Assembly (NCBI GenBank): GCA_003140785.1
Contig: PLKY01000258.1
Location: 542 to 14,343, forward strand
Reading direction: 5' to 3'
Source: Acidobacteriaceae bacterium
Lineage (GTDB): Bacteria > Acidobacteriota > Terriglobia > Terriglobales > Acidobacteriaceae
DNA length: 13,802 bases
The notes under the pieces were generated by a model. That model saw only the letters and a program-made list of their open reading frames with translations, had not been told where the DNA came from and did no database searches. Shown here piece by piece: positions 6,157 to 13,737 of the stretch (the stretch's first letter is position 1; each line of letters opens with the position of its first letter). A program made the position numbers and the translations under genes.

Positions 6157-8742
6157 ATGAAGAAGATTGGCAGGAGAATCTCCACCGCAATGATCCAGCG
6201 AATCGCTGGCGGTATGGGAGTCGCCATTTTATCGATAACAGCGGGCGTTGCTGCCGCACAAAGTCCGGCGTCGGATACGCCGATGTCTGCCCCGACCGGG
6301 TATGTGCTCCACCAGAGCGTCGACCTGGGCGGACGCATTGCCAACCCGACGGGTAGCGGGGCCATGTACGACACGCTGGTCAACCTGCAGTCCGGCCCAC
6401 GCGTGCAAAATGAATCTTTTGAATTGCGTGCGCTGCCGGGTCAGAAGAACACCCTGGTCGATTCGATCAGTGCGTTCGGCAGCGGGTTTGGAGGCGATCC
6501 GAATAACTTCGCACGGATGAATGCATCGAAGGGCAAGATCTACGACTTCACCGGCTTGTTCCGCCGCGACCGCCAGTATTTCGATTACGACCTGCTAGGA
6601 AACCCAAATATTCCATCGGGGCAGTCGATTCCCATCGGACCCACCGCCGCGCCAACAGGTAAGTATGCCTGGCCGCAGGTGAACCAGTCGCCATTTTTGT
6701 TCAACACCGTGCGCCGCATGACGGACACGAGCCTTACCATTCTTCCGCTGTCGAAGGTGACGTATCGGTTCGCGTACTCGCAGAACATCTTCCAAGGGCC
6801 GAGCCTGACTCCCAGCGGTTATCAAATCGCCAGTTCTTACGATGTTCTGTTGCAGGAGTATCAGCGCAACAGTACGGACGATTTTACCGGCGGGATCGAT
6901 TGGAAGCCGGTGCAGGGCACCAAGCTGACCTTCGAGGAGCAGGTCGACCACTACAAGGCCGACTCCTACTTCACCATCGATCCAAGCTACTTCAGCGTGC
7001 AGGAGCCGGACGGAACTAAAGTCGCCCTGCTTGCCAACTACGATAGTCTGACGCCCTATGCGAGCAGCGCCTGCAATGCAAACAGCATAGGCACGACGCC
7101 CGTGCTCTCGGGGCCGCAAACGCCCGGCGGCCTGCCGGTCATCAATCCGGCATGCGCTGTGATTAGCAGTTACTTGCGTACGCAGCCGACGCGGATCCTT
7201 TATCCGACGGAGATCTTCCGGCTGCAAAGCTCGAGCATCAAGAACATCTCGATGAATGGTGACCTTCGTTACACCAACGCGAACATGAATCTGCCGAACT
7301 ACTATGACAGCTTCCAGGGCTTGTCCAAAACCACCCGATCAATGACATATGTGGGCAACGCGAACGCAAAGCGTGAAGTGCTTGCCGCCGACTATGGCGT
7401 CGTCTGGCAGGCGATGAAGACCTTCAGCCTCGAAGATCAGATCAGCTTCTCGAACGTCCACCAGCCGGGAAACTCCAGCATCACAAGCGGGACCACCCTG
7501 GCGACGCCCGCGACGGCGGGAAATGAAACCATCAACTATGCAGGCGCGTTAACCACCACGAACATTGCTACCGGCACCTCCAGTTTTGAAGGCAGCGCGC
7601 CCGTCGGCACCTCACAACCGGCTTACTTCGGCCAACGATTCTTGACCAACGACCTGACTGGAACCTGGGACGCGAATTCGCGCATCACCTTCTCGCTCAC
7701 CTATCGCTACCAAGCGCACATAATTGCGGAGAACCTGTACTCCGCCGGCCCACCTCTTGATCCCGGCGGCAATCCCGGCGACGTTCCGTTACCTGTGAAC
7801 GCGACTACCGACGGAACCGTAAAGATAAACGAGAACGGTGGAATCCTAAATGCGGCTCTGCGTCCGACCGCCAATTGGAACATCAACGGCAGCGTCGAGA
7901 TTCTCTACAACGACAACGCTTTTACCCCGATGACACCGCGGCAGACCAAGCAATACCGGGTACATACCATGTACAGGCCCAAATCCTGGGCGACGATCTC
8001 GGGCGCCTTCAACGATGTGGAACACCACAACAACACGAACAACGACCAGGCTGCCGTCGCAGCGGTTGATGTTGCGTATGCCGGCCCGCTCGATCATGTG
8101 GACTACAGCCGCGTCGTGGGCTTGGGCGCGCAGCTGTTCCCGAACGATCATTACGGCATCGACTTCAACTACGCCTACAGCGACGTATACATGGCGGACA
8201 ACATCTGCTACCTGGGGGGTGCTGCTACAGGTTTGGCCGCCGCCTCGACCCCCAGCGGCACGACCTGCCCGGCTACGGCCGCGGGCAGGTCAGGATACGA
8301 TTTCGGGCCCGCCCTGGACTTCATGCATGCTCCCACGCAATCCGGGTCGGTGGCTTTTACCTTGTCGCCGGTCAAAACGGTCAAATCCAACATCGGCTAC
8401 AACATTAACTCTGTGAATGGGAGCCGCTTCTATAACGACCCTCGCGATGTTGCCGGTTCTCTGGTGTCCACATATCAGTCTCCCTTTGTGAATTTCGCAT
8501 GGACCTCGCGTCCCGGATTGATCTGGAAGGCTGAGTACAACTTCTACGGCTACGGCGAAGGCGGTCCTTCCGGTGCGCAGCTGTGCGCCACCGCGAACCC
8601 AACGCCTTCGGCTCCGGTAACCCCCGTGGCCTGTTCTTCGCTGCCTTACCAGACGGGCATGAACATATCGCCGGCAGGTGAGACGGCACCGCGAAATTTC
8701 CACGCGAACAACGTGACGCTAGGAGTCCATTACGAGTTCTGA
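6157..8742 (+). CDS. outer-membrane beta-barrel porin, MtrB/PioB type, partner of the decaheme cytochrome
   Basis: About 861 residues. A signal peptide (MKKIGRR, hydrophobic core about 18-33, AAA-Q cleavage) is followed by a long beta-rich protein with alternating polar and aromatic strands and Asn/Ser/Gly/Tyr-rich loops. It ends NVTLGVHYEF, the terminal-Phe strand typical of Bam-assembled porins. MtrB/PioB proteins form a 26-strand sheath that insulates the decaheme cytochrome; assignment rests on this architecture plus the adjacent decaheme gene. It is longer than Shewanella MtrB (about 700 residues). The N-terminal CxxC found in Shewanella MtrB is absent. The only six cysteines form three close pairs (codons at 7072/7153, 8206/8266, 8584/8632) in loop-like Gly/Pro/Thr stretches. 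ATG 6157 with AGTGAGG at 6144-6150 gives the cleanest signal peptide; ATG 6121, with AGGA upstream, would add 12 residues. Confidence 0.85.
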   Translation: MKKIGRRISTAMIQRIAGGMGVAILSITAGVAAAQSPASDTPMSAPTGYVLHQSVDLGGRIANPTGSGAMYDTLVNLQSGPRVQNESFELRALPGQKNTLVDSISAFGSGFGGDPNNFARMNASKGKIYDFTGLFRRDRQYFDYDLLGNPNIPSGQSIPIGPTAAPTGKYAWPQVNQSPFLFNTVRRMTDTSLTILPLSKVTYRFAYSQNIFQGPSLTPSGYQIASSYDVLLQEYQRNSTDDFTGGIDWKPVQGTKLTFEEQVDHYKADSYFTIDPSYFSVQEPDGTKVALLANYDSLTPYASSACNANSIGTTPVLSGPQTPGGLPVINPACAVISSYLRTQPTRILYPTEIFRLQSSSIKNISMNGDLRYTNANMNLPNYYDSFQGLSKTTRSMTYVGNANAKREVLAADYGVVWQAMKTFSLEDQISFSNVHQPGNSSITSGTTLATPATAGNETINYAGALTTTNIATGTSSFEGSAPVGTSQPAYFGQRFLTNDLTGTWDANSRITFSLTYRYQAHIIAENLYSAGPPLDPGGNPGDVPLPVNATTDGTVKINENGGILNAALRPTANWNINGSVEILYNDNAFTPMTPRQTKQYRVHTMYRPKSWATISGAFNDVEHHNNTNNDQAAVAAVDVAYAGPLDHVDYSRVVGLGAQLFPNDHYGIDFNYAYSDVYMADNICYLGGAATGLAAASTPSGTTCPATAAGRSGYDFGPALDFMHAPTQSGSVAFTLSPVKTVKSNIGYNINSVNGSRFYNDPRDVAGSLVSTYQSPFVNFAWTSRPGLIWKAEYNFYGYGEGGPSGAQLCATANPTPSAPVTPVACSSLPYQTGMNISPAGETAPRNFHANNVTLGVHYEF

Positions 8743-8799
8743 CACGGATTCCATTTTGCGAACGCAGTTCGAGGACCATAGGATGAAAGAAGATTGACG

Positions 8800-9120
8800 A
8801 TGAAGTTCAAGACTGGAATAACGCTGGTGGCTTTGATGGCGGCTGGAACGATGACAACTGCTTTCGCGCAAGGTCCGGGAGCGGAGATCTACAAATCGAA
8901 GTGCCAGATGTGCCATAGTGCAACGGGGATGGCTGAATTCGGGATGGGCAAGGCGATGAAGGTGAAACCGATTTCGGATCCTGCAGTGAAGAAAATGACC
9001 GAAGCACAGATGATTGAAGCCGTCCGCAACGGTATGGGTAAGATGCAACCATACAAAGACAAGCTGACGGATGCCCAGATCAAGGACTCGGTATCCTACT
9101 TCCGCTCGTTGACGAAGTAG
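8800..9120 (+). CDS. small periplasmic monoheme cytochrome c (first of a tandem pair)
   Basis: 106 residues: a signal peptide (core about 7-20, AFA-Q cleavage) and one class I cytochrome c domain. The single haem site is CQMCH at 35-39, in the usual EIYKSKCQMCHSATG context. A methionine in GMGKMQPYKDKL is the likely sixth iron ligand, followed by the C-terminal helix LTDAQIKDSVSYFRSL, which packs on the N-terminal helix in this fold. It probably shuttles electrons through the periplasm between the NapC/NirT-like membrane cytochrome and the decaheme cytochrome. ATG 8800 has a weak purine-rich Shine-Dalgarno (AAAGAAG); a TTG two codons upstream is possible. It starts 57 bp after the barrel gene, so it is probably in the same operon. 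Confidence 0.93.
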   Translation: MKFKTGITLVALMAAGTMTTAFAQGPGAEIYKSKCQMCHSATGMAEFGMGKAMKVKPISDPAVKKMTEAQMIEAVRNGMGKMQPYKDKLTDAQIKDSVSYFRSLTK

Positions 9121-9132
9121 GAAGTTGTAAAA

Positions 9133-9159
9133 CGGCGCGGATTTGCAAGATACGCGCCG
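9133..9159 (+). repeat. intergenic hairpin between the two monoheme cytochrome genes
   Basis: CGGCGCG (9133-9139) pairs perfectly with CGCGCCG (9153-9159) around a 13-nt AT-rich loop. There is no T-tract, so it is unlikely to be an intrinsic terminator. It may act as a 3' stabiliser of the upstream message or as a processing point. The remaining intergenic DNA to 9298 shows no clear promoter. Confidence 0.45.
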
Positions 9160-9298
9160 GAATCGCACGAGAGATTGCTATTCGATCCCGACAGCTCAGG
9201 CACTCTCGCGTCTGGGGTGTTAGGGTTCAGTGTGCTGCAGATGTCGGATAGAAGGTGCGATCCTGCTCGAGGCGTGGAAAGGCCGAAGGAGTTTTGAA

Positions 9299-9610
9299 AT
9301 GACGAAGACGATGCGATCAATGGTGGTACTGGCCGCGGCAATGTGCATGGCTGGTTCCGTGGGCTTTGCTCAATCCTCGGGCGAAGCGGTCTATAAGGCT
9401 AACTGCCAAAGCTGCCATGGGAGTACGGGCACACCGAATTCCGGCATGGCCAAGATTATGGGCATCAAGCCCGCATCCGAGTACAAGAGCAGCGAAAAGG
9501 AACAGTTTGACGCCGTCAAGAACGGGAAAGGCAAAATGAAGACGTTCGCTGGCAAACTTACCGATGCGCAAATCAAGGATGCCGTGACGTATTTCCGCAC
9601 TTTGAAATAG
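9299..9610 (+). CDS. small periplasmic monoheme cytochrome c (second of a tandem pair)
   Basis: 103 residues with a signal peptide (core about 8-22, GFA-Q cleavage) and one class I cytochrome c domain. The haem site is CQSCH at 36-40; the probable axial methionine lies in GKGKMKTFAGKL. It is clearly a paralogue of the preceding protein: YKxxCQxCH, GM, a KP turn and LTDAQIKDxVxYFRxL align, with roughly half the mature residues identical by eye. It differs in being more lysine-rich and lacking two residues mid-domain, so the two may have different potentials or partners. ATG 9299 is preceded by AAGGAG (9286-9291) at 7 nt, a strong ribosome binding site; the open frame to 9230 upstream is not needed. 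Confidence 0.93.
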   Translation: MTKTMRSMVVLAAAMCMAGSVGFAQSSGEAVYKANCQSCHGSTGTPNSGMAKIMGIKPASEYKSSEKEQFDAVKNGKGKMKTFAGKLTDAQIKDAVTYFRTLK

Positions 9611-9617
9611 GCATTGC

Positions 9618-9650
9618 GGCCCGCCTGTGATGGGCGGGTCATCTTTTTTG
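9618..9650 (+). terminator. Rho-independent terminator after the second monoheme cytochrome
   Basis: CCCGCC (9620-9625) pairs with GGCGGG (9633-9638), extended by a G-T wobble and a G-C pair, around a 7-nt loop. A run of six T (9644-9649) follows three bases later. The position, 7 bp after the stop codon, is typical. It should reduce transcription into the NapC/NirT-like gene. An ATG at 9630 lies in its loop. Confidence 0.7.
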
Positions 9651-9665
9651 TTCCTTGGGGGCGTC

Positions 9666-11132
9666 TTGTCCGCGTTACAAAAATTCCGTGAGAACTGGGT
9701 TCGGCCGGCGCTGTTCTTCGGCAACAATCCCATCAGTCTGGCCGGCGGCGCCATCACCACCGCGTCCGGCGTGACCATGATCGGGTACTGGCTGGTGGAG
9801 TTGATCGGCCGCCCGAACGAAAATCCTTATCTAGGAATCATCTTCTTTCTGATCCTTCCGGCGCTGTTTATCGTCGGCCTGGCGCTGATTCCTGTTGGCA
9901 TTTACCTGCGCCGCAGAGTGCTGCTGAAAGCCGGACAAATCCCGGCGGCGTTTCCCAAGGTAGATTTCAACGACCGGATCTTTCGCCACGGCGTCGACAT
10001 TGTTTTGCTTGCGACCATCGTGAACCTGCTGGTGGTTTCCGTCGCGAGCTATCGCGGGGCTGCTTACATGGATTCACCGCAGTTTTGCGGGCAATCGTGC
10101 CATGTGATGCATCCGGAATACACCGCCTACAAAATCTCGGCGCATTCGCATGTGGCGTGCGTCGAGTGCCATATCGGTTCCGGTTTCTCTTCCTATTTCG
10201 CTGCGAAGGTGAATGGCACCCGGCAACTGATTGAAGTCAGCTTTCACCCGATCGCGGGGATTGCGCCGAAAATCATCCCGGATTATCCGAAGCCCATTCC
10301 GTCGCCGGTACAGAATCTCCGCCCGGCTCGCGAAATATGCGAAGCATGCCACACACCGGCAAGGTTCGTTGGCGAGAAATTGCTAGTCAAATCCAGTTTT
10401 GCCGACGATGAGCAGAACAGTGAAACTCAAACGGTGGTGGTGCTGCACCTCGGCGGCCAGGATTCTCTCTCCCATCTGACCGGCATTCACGGCGTTCACC
10501 TTGGCCACATCGAGTACATCGCCACCGATCCCACGCGCACGACGATTCCCTGGGTGCAGCGGCGCAACGCAGACGGTTCTGAGATAACCTATGCTGCCTC
10601 GACGCTCAAAGGCGCTATGCCGCAGGGCGAGCGCCGCGTGATGGATTGCATTGACTGCCACAACCGCGCATCGCACACGTTTGTCACCGCGGAAGAAGCT
10701 TTGAACCGAGCCATGGCCGAAGGAGCTGTGAGCCCGTCGCTTCCGTGGGTGCACAAAGAGGGACTCGTGCTGCTGAAGGCCGAGTACAGCAGCCAGGGCG
10801 AAGCGCACGCCATGATTCCCGTGCAGCTTGAAGCGTTCTACCGAAGCGGCAATCCGCAGGTGCTGGCGGCGAAGTCCGATCTGGTTAAGAGGGCCGGGGA
10901 AGAATTAGCGACGCTCTACAGCCAGAATGTCTTTCCGGAGATGAAGGTCACCTGGGGAACCCATCCCAATCACATCGGGCACATGAGTTATCCGGGTTGT
11001 TTCCGCTGCCACGATGGCGACCATACTGCGAAAGACGGCACCGCGATCACACAGGATTGCGCAGCATGCCACAACCTGCTGGCTGTCGACGAATCGAAGC
11101 CAAAGGTGCTCGCGGATTTGGGAATCCAATAA
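9666..11132 (+). CDS. membrane-anchored six-heme cytochrome c, NapC/NirT-like quinol dehydrogenase type
   Basis: About 488 residues. Three hydrophobic segments (about 22-46, 55-82, 109-131) are followed by a periplasmic multiheme domain. The first haem site, FCGQSCHVMHPEYTAY, has three residues between the cysteines (CxxxCH); related NapC/NirT-like proteins show the same FCGxxCHxVMxPE form. Five CxxCH sites follow: CVECH, CEACH, CIDCH, CFRCH and CAACH. The HVACVECHIG and SPVQNLRPAREICEACH blocks are typical of this family. NapC/NirT/CymA proteins take electrons from quinol and pass them to periplasmic cytochromes; some work in reverse. This is the obvious inner-membrane end of the pathway. 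Start: the frame extends to GTG 9627/ATG 9630, but those fall inside a terminator hairpin and lack a Shine-Dalgarno, so TTG 9666 after a GGGGG run is preferred, with moderate confidence. Confidence 0.9.
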   Translation: MSALQKFRENWVRPALFFGNNPISLAGGAITTASGVTMIGYWLVELIGRPNENPYLGIIFFLILPALFIVGLALIPVGIYLRRRVLLKAGQIPAAFPKVDFNDRIFRHGVDIVLLATIVNLLVVSVASYRGAAYMDSPQFCGQSCHVMHPEYTAYKISAHSHVACVECHIGSGFSSYFAAKVNGTRQLIEVSFHPIAGIAPKIIPDYPKPIPSPVQNLRPAREICEACHTPARFVGEKLLVKSSFADDEQNSETQTVVVLHLGGQDSLSHLTGIHGVHLGHIEYIATDPTRTTIPWVQRRNADGSEITYAASTLKGAMPQGERRVMDCIDCHNRASHTFVTAEEALNRAMAEGAVSPSLPWVHKEGLVLLKAEYSSQGEAHAMIPVQLEAFYRSGNPQVLAAKSDLVKRAGEELATLYSQNVFPEMKVTWGTHPNHIGHMSYPGCFRCHDGDHTAKDGTAITQDCAACHNLLAVDESKPKVLADLGIQ

Positions 11133-11158
11133 CTGGGTTTCAGGGGAAGCTCGACAAG

Positions 11159-11187
11159 AGGCGGCCAACGTATCGGCCGCCTTTTTG
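11159..11187 (+). terminator. Rho-independent terminator closing the cytochrome cluster
   Basis: AGGCGGCC (11159-11166) pairs perfectly with GGCCGCCT (11175-11182) around an 8-nt loop and runs directly into five T. It lies 27 bp after the NapC/NirT-like stop codon. Confidence 0.88.
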
Positions 11188-11254
11188 CGTGTGTCAAGTC
11201 TAGGTCACATGGGCGTGATAGGCTGGCTCTTCGCCTTGAAGGAGTTTCTTCACT

Positions 11255-12736
11255 ATGTCGAGTGGGAATCCAGTGCATTTCAACCTCATCGCAGCAGCTC
11301 ACGCGGTCATGATCGAGCGCGGCTTTCAGCCGGATTTCCCCCAGGGAACCGATGCGCAGTTGGCCGCGATCAAGGCGCATCCTGAGACGCCGGCAGCGCC
11401 CGATGCCCAGGACCTGCGCAGCCTGTTCTGGTCCTCAATCGATAACGATACGTCGAAGGACCTTGACCAGATCGAATGGACGGAGCAGTTGCCGGACGGC
11501 CGCATTCGTGTGCTGGTCGGCGTGGCGGACGTGGACGCGCGCGTCGAGAAGAGCTCGGTGATCGACGGCCATGCGCGCAGCGAAACAACATCCGTCTACA
11601 CCGGCGTCCAAGTCTTCCCCATGCTGCCGACGCAACTTTCCGAGGGCATCACTTCGCTGAACGAAAACGAAGATCGCGTGGCCGTGGTGATCGAGTTTGC
11701 CGTGGATTCAACCGGTGCCGCATCGGGCGGCAAAGCGTATCGCGCACTTGTGTGCAATCGCGCGCAGCTAGCCTACAACCGCGTTGGCGCATGGCTTGAG
11801 AATCGCGGTCCCGCGCCAGCCAAGGTCGCCGCAAGCGCCGATCTGGCGGCGCAACTCAAGCTGCAGGATTCAGCCGCGCAGCGTATGCTCAATTGCCGCT
11901 TCCAGCATGGAGCGCTTGACCTCGAGACGATCGAAACGCGGCCAGTGATGCTCAAGGATCAGGTCGTCGAGATTGCCAGCCTTGAAAAGAATCGCGCGAC
12001 TTCACTCATTGAAGAATTCATGGTGGCCGCGAATGGTGTGATCGCCAGGACTTTCGAAGATGGTGGCGTAGCATCGATCCGCCGCATTGTGCGCACTCCC
12101 AAACGATGGGACCGCATTGTCGAGCTGGCCAACGGCCTCGGGACAAAACTCCCAGCTGATCCGGATTCGAAGGCTCTCAACGAATTTCTCCTCGCGCAGA
12201 AACAGAAAGATCCCGACCATTTTCCCGATCTCTCCTTGGCCGTGGTCAAGCTGATGGGGCCCGGCGAATACGTGCTGGTGAAGCCCGGAGAAGTTTCACC
12301 GGGTCATTTCGGCTTGGCCGTTCAGGACTACACGCACTCCACCGCGCCCAATCGGCGCTTTCCCGATGTGGTGACGCAGCGGCTGCTGAAAGCATGGCTC
12401 GCGAAAACACCGCAGCCGTATTCGGAAGGCGATCTCAATGCCATCGCGCAACGATGCACGCTGATGGAAGATGCTGCGCGGAAGGTCGAGCGCGACATGC
12501 AGAAGCGCATCGCTGCAGTGGTGCTGCATCCGCGCATTGGGCAGAGTTTCCCCGCGATTGTGACCGGAGTGAATGAACACGGCACCTTTGTCCGCACGCT
12601 CGATCCACACGTGGAAGGGATGCTGGTGAACGCCGGAAAGCCGGGTGCGAAAAAAGGTTTGGATGTGGGCGACCGCGTTACCGTGAAGCTTGTTTCAACG
12701 GACCCGCAACGCGGATTCATCGACTTCGCGATCTGA
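11255..12736 (+). CDS. RNB-domain exoribonuclease (RNase II/R family) with C-terminal S1-like domain
   Basis: 493 residues, a 3'-5' exoribonuclease by family. The RNB catalytic motif is SIDNDTSKDLDQIE at 61-74: D63, D69 and D71 align with E. coli RNase II D201, D207 and D209, but the fourth acidic residue (D210) is Q72. A second block, DYTHSTAPNRRFPDVVTQRL, matches the RNB YTHFTSPIRRYxD motif with its RNA-contacting arginines. The last 75 or so residues (IGQSFPAIVTGVNEHGTFV onward, ending FIDFAI) resemble an S1 fold. The protein is short for the family because the N-terminal cold-shock domains are missing; only about 50 residues precede the catalytic motif. ATG 11255 follows GAAGGAG at 11238-11244. 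It lies behind a strong terminator and so forms its own unit. Its role in RNA turnover is inferred from family only. Confidence 0.9.
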   Translation: MSSGNPVHFNLIAAAHAVMIERGFQPDFPQGTDAQLAAIKAHPETPAAPDAQDLRSLFWSSIDNDTSKDLDQIEWTEQLPDGRIRVLVGVADVDARVEKSSVIDGHARSETTSVYTGVQVFPMLPTQLSEGITSLNENEDRVAVVIEFAVDSTGAASGGKAYRALVCNRAQLAYNRVGAWLENRGPAPAKVAASADLAAQLKLQDSAAQRMLNCRFQHGALDLETIETRPVMLKDQVVEIASLEKNRATSLIEEFMVAANGVIARTFEDGGVASIRRIVRTPKRWDRIVELANGLGTKLPADPDSKALNEFLLAQKQKDPDHFPDLSLAVVKLMGPGEYVLVKPGEVSPGHFGLAVQDYTHSTAPNRRFPDVVTQRLLKAWLAKTPQPYSEGDLNAIAQRCTLMEDAARKVERDMQKRIAAVVLHPRIGQSFPAIVTGVNEHGTFVRTLDPHVEGMLVNAGKPGAKKGLDVGDRVTVKLVSTDPQRGFIDFAI

Positions 12737-12770
12737 ATCTGGAGAACGCGAAAAAAGGATCGAAGCGGCG

Positions 12771-13613
12771 TTACTCGGTCGCGTCCTCCGGGGGTTCGAC
12801 TGCTGCTGACGCTTCTCTCGAAGGTTCACCCGCGCCGACCGGAACTGCAACCTCCGCCAGTTCATGGCCGCCAGGCTCATCGATCCATAAACACACAATC
12901 CACCAGATGGCGACAGCGAGATAGACCACGCTGTTTCCGTTGAAAAGTTTTTCCCGCAGCCCGACAATCCGATCATACTCGGCCATCGAGTGCGGCTTTG
13001 CGGTTTTCGCAATTACCTGCCAGATCACCTGCACGGAAAGTTGCGCTAACGATGCCGTAGAGAGGCCAATCATAATCTGCTGCGCATGACTGCGCCAGCC
13101 TGCGCCGTAACGACGGCCGAAAGATACCACGAGAATTCCCAGCGTCACTGTGAGCACATCGGTCAGGAGACCAACCTTTTGCGCGAACATCTGCAAAAGG
13201 CTCAACAGCGCCATCCAAGTCGTGGGGTTGATTGTCTTCCACGCAGGCCAGTGGCCCCAGGTGGCAAGCACCACGCCGCCAATAGCAAGCAGCACTAGGC
13301 CCCAGAGAATCCAAAGAGTGCGCCGCGCCTTGCCAAACACTTTCCGGGCCAGCTCTACCAGCACCAGAAAGGAGACCATGGCCGACACATCCGCGAGGAT
13401 GACGAAGATTGCGCCTAACGTGAGCTGCGGCAGCCGCCCAAAAAGCAATCGGCTCGCAATCAAGCGCAGGGCCACCAAAGCGATGGCGGTAGTGAACCAG
13501 GGAAATCGCCGGGCGCGGTCCCGGCCAAGCAGAACGACCAATAGAACGAGATGGGCCGCGAAGGTCAGCGTCCAGAGAATCTGGACCGCGGTGAAATCAA
13601 AATTCAGGTGCAT
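12771..13613 (-). CDS. polytopic integral membrane protein of unknown function
   Basis: 280 residues with about seven hydrophobic helices: near 8-28, 38-57, 64-88, 98-118, 130-155, 172-200 and 225-245. The soluble C-terminal tail is acidic and Ala/Glu/Pro-rich (HELAEVAVPVGAGEPSREAS). Short basic loops (GRDRARRF, GKARR, FGRRYGAGWRSHAQQ) suggest cytoplasmic sides. No catalytic motif, haem ligand pattern or transporter signature is recognisable. ATG 13613 has AGGA five bases upstream. The gene converges on the ribonuclease gene with only 34 bp between the stop codons, and no terminator is visible there. Confidence 0.8.
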   Translation of the reverse strand: MHLNFDFTAVQILWTLTFAAHLVLLVVLLGRDRARRFPWFTTAIALVALRLIASRLLFGRLPQLTLGAIFVILADVSAMVSFLVLVELARKVFGKARRTLWILWGLVLLAIGGVVLATWGHWPAWKTINPTTWMALLSLLQMFAQKVGLLTDVLTVTLGILVVSFGRRYGAGWRSHAQQIMIGLSTASLAQLSVQVIWQVIAKTAKPHSMAEYDRIVGLREKLFNGNSVVYLAVAIWWIVCLWIDEPGGHELAEVAVPVGAGEPSREASAAVEPPEDATE

Positions 13614-13737
13614 GCAGTCCTAACCAGGCCGTGGATTTCAGAGAGGAATCGACCAGAGGCTAGTCTAGGACATCGAGGCGGCCTCATTCGAGCGGCAGCC
13701 ACAGCCGCGCAGGCGGAATACGGTATGCTAATAGAGC
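13614..13737. promoter_or_regulatory. divergent intergenic region with candidate tRNA promoter
   Basis: This gap holds the upstream sequences of the membrane protein (minus) and the tRNA (plus). A TATGCT -10-like hexamer at 13724-13729 lies 8 bp before the first tRNA base, a sensible place for a stable-RNA promoter, but no good -35 was found. Nothing else is recognisable. Confidence 0.3.

Noticed and set aside
6595..7227. Minus-strand open frame of 210 codons
   Set aside because: It lies wholly inside the barrel gene and has an Arg-rich antisense composition with no recognisable domain.
11187..11210. Possible third CRP-like site (TGTGT...TCACA) ahead of the ribonuclease gene
   Set aside because: The half-sites are too far apart (not N6) and the left half is imperfect.
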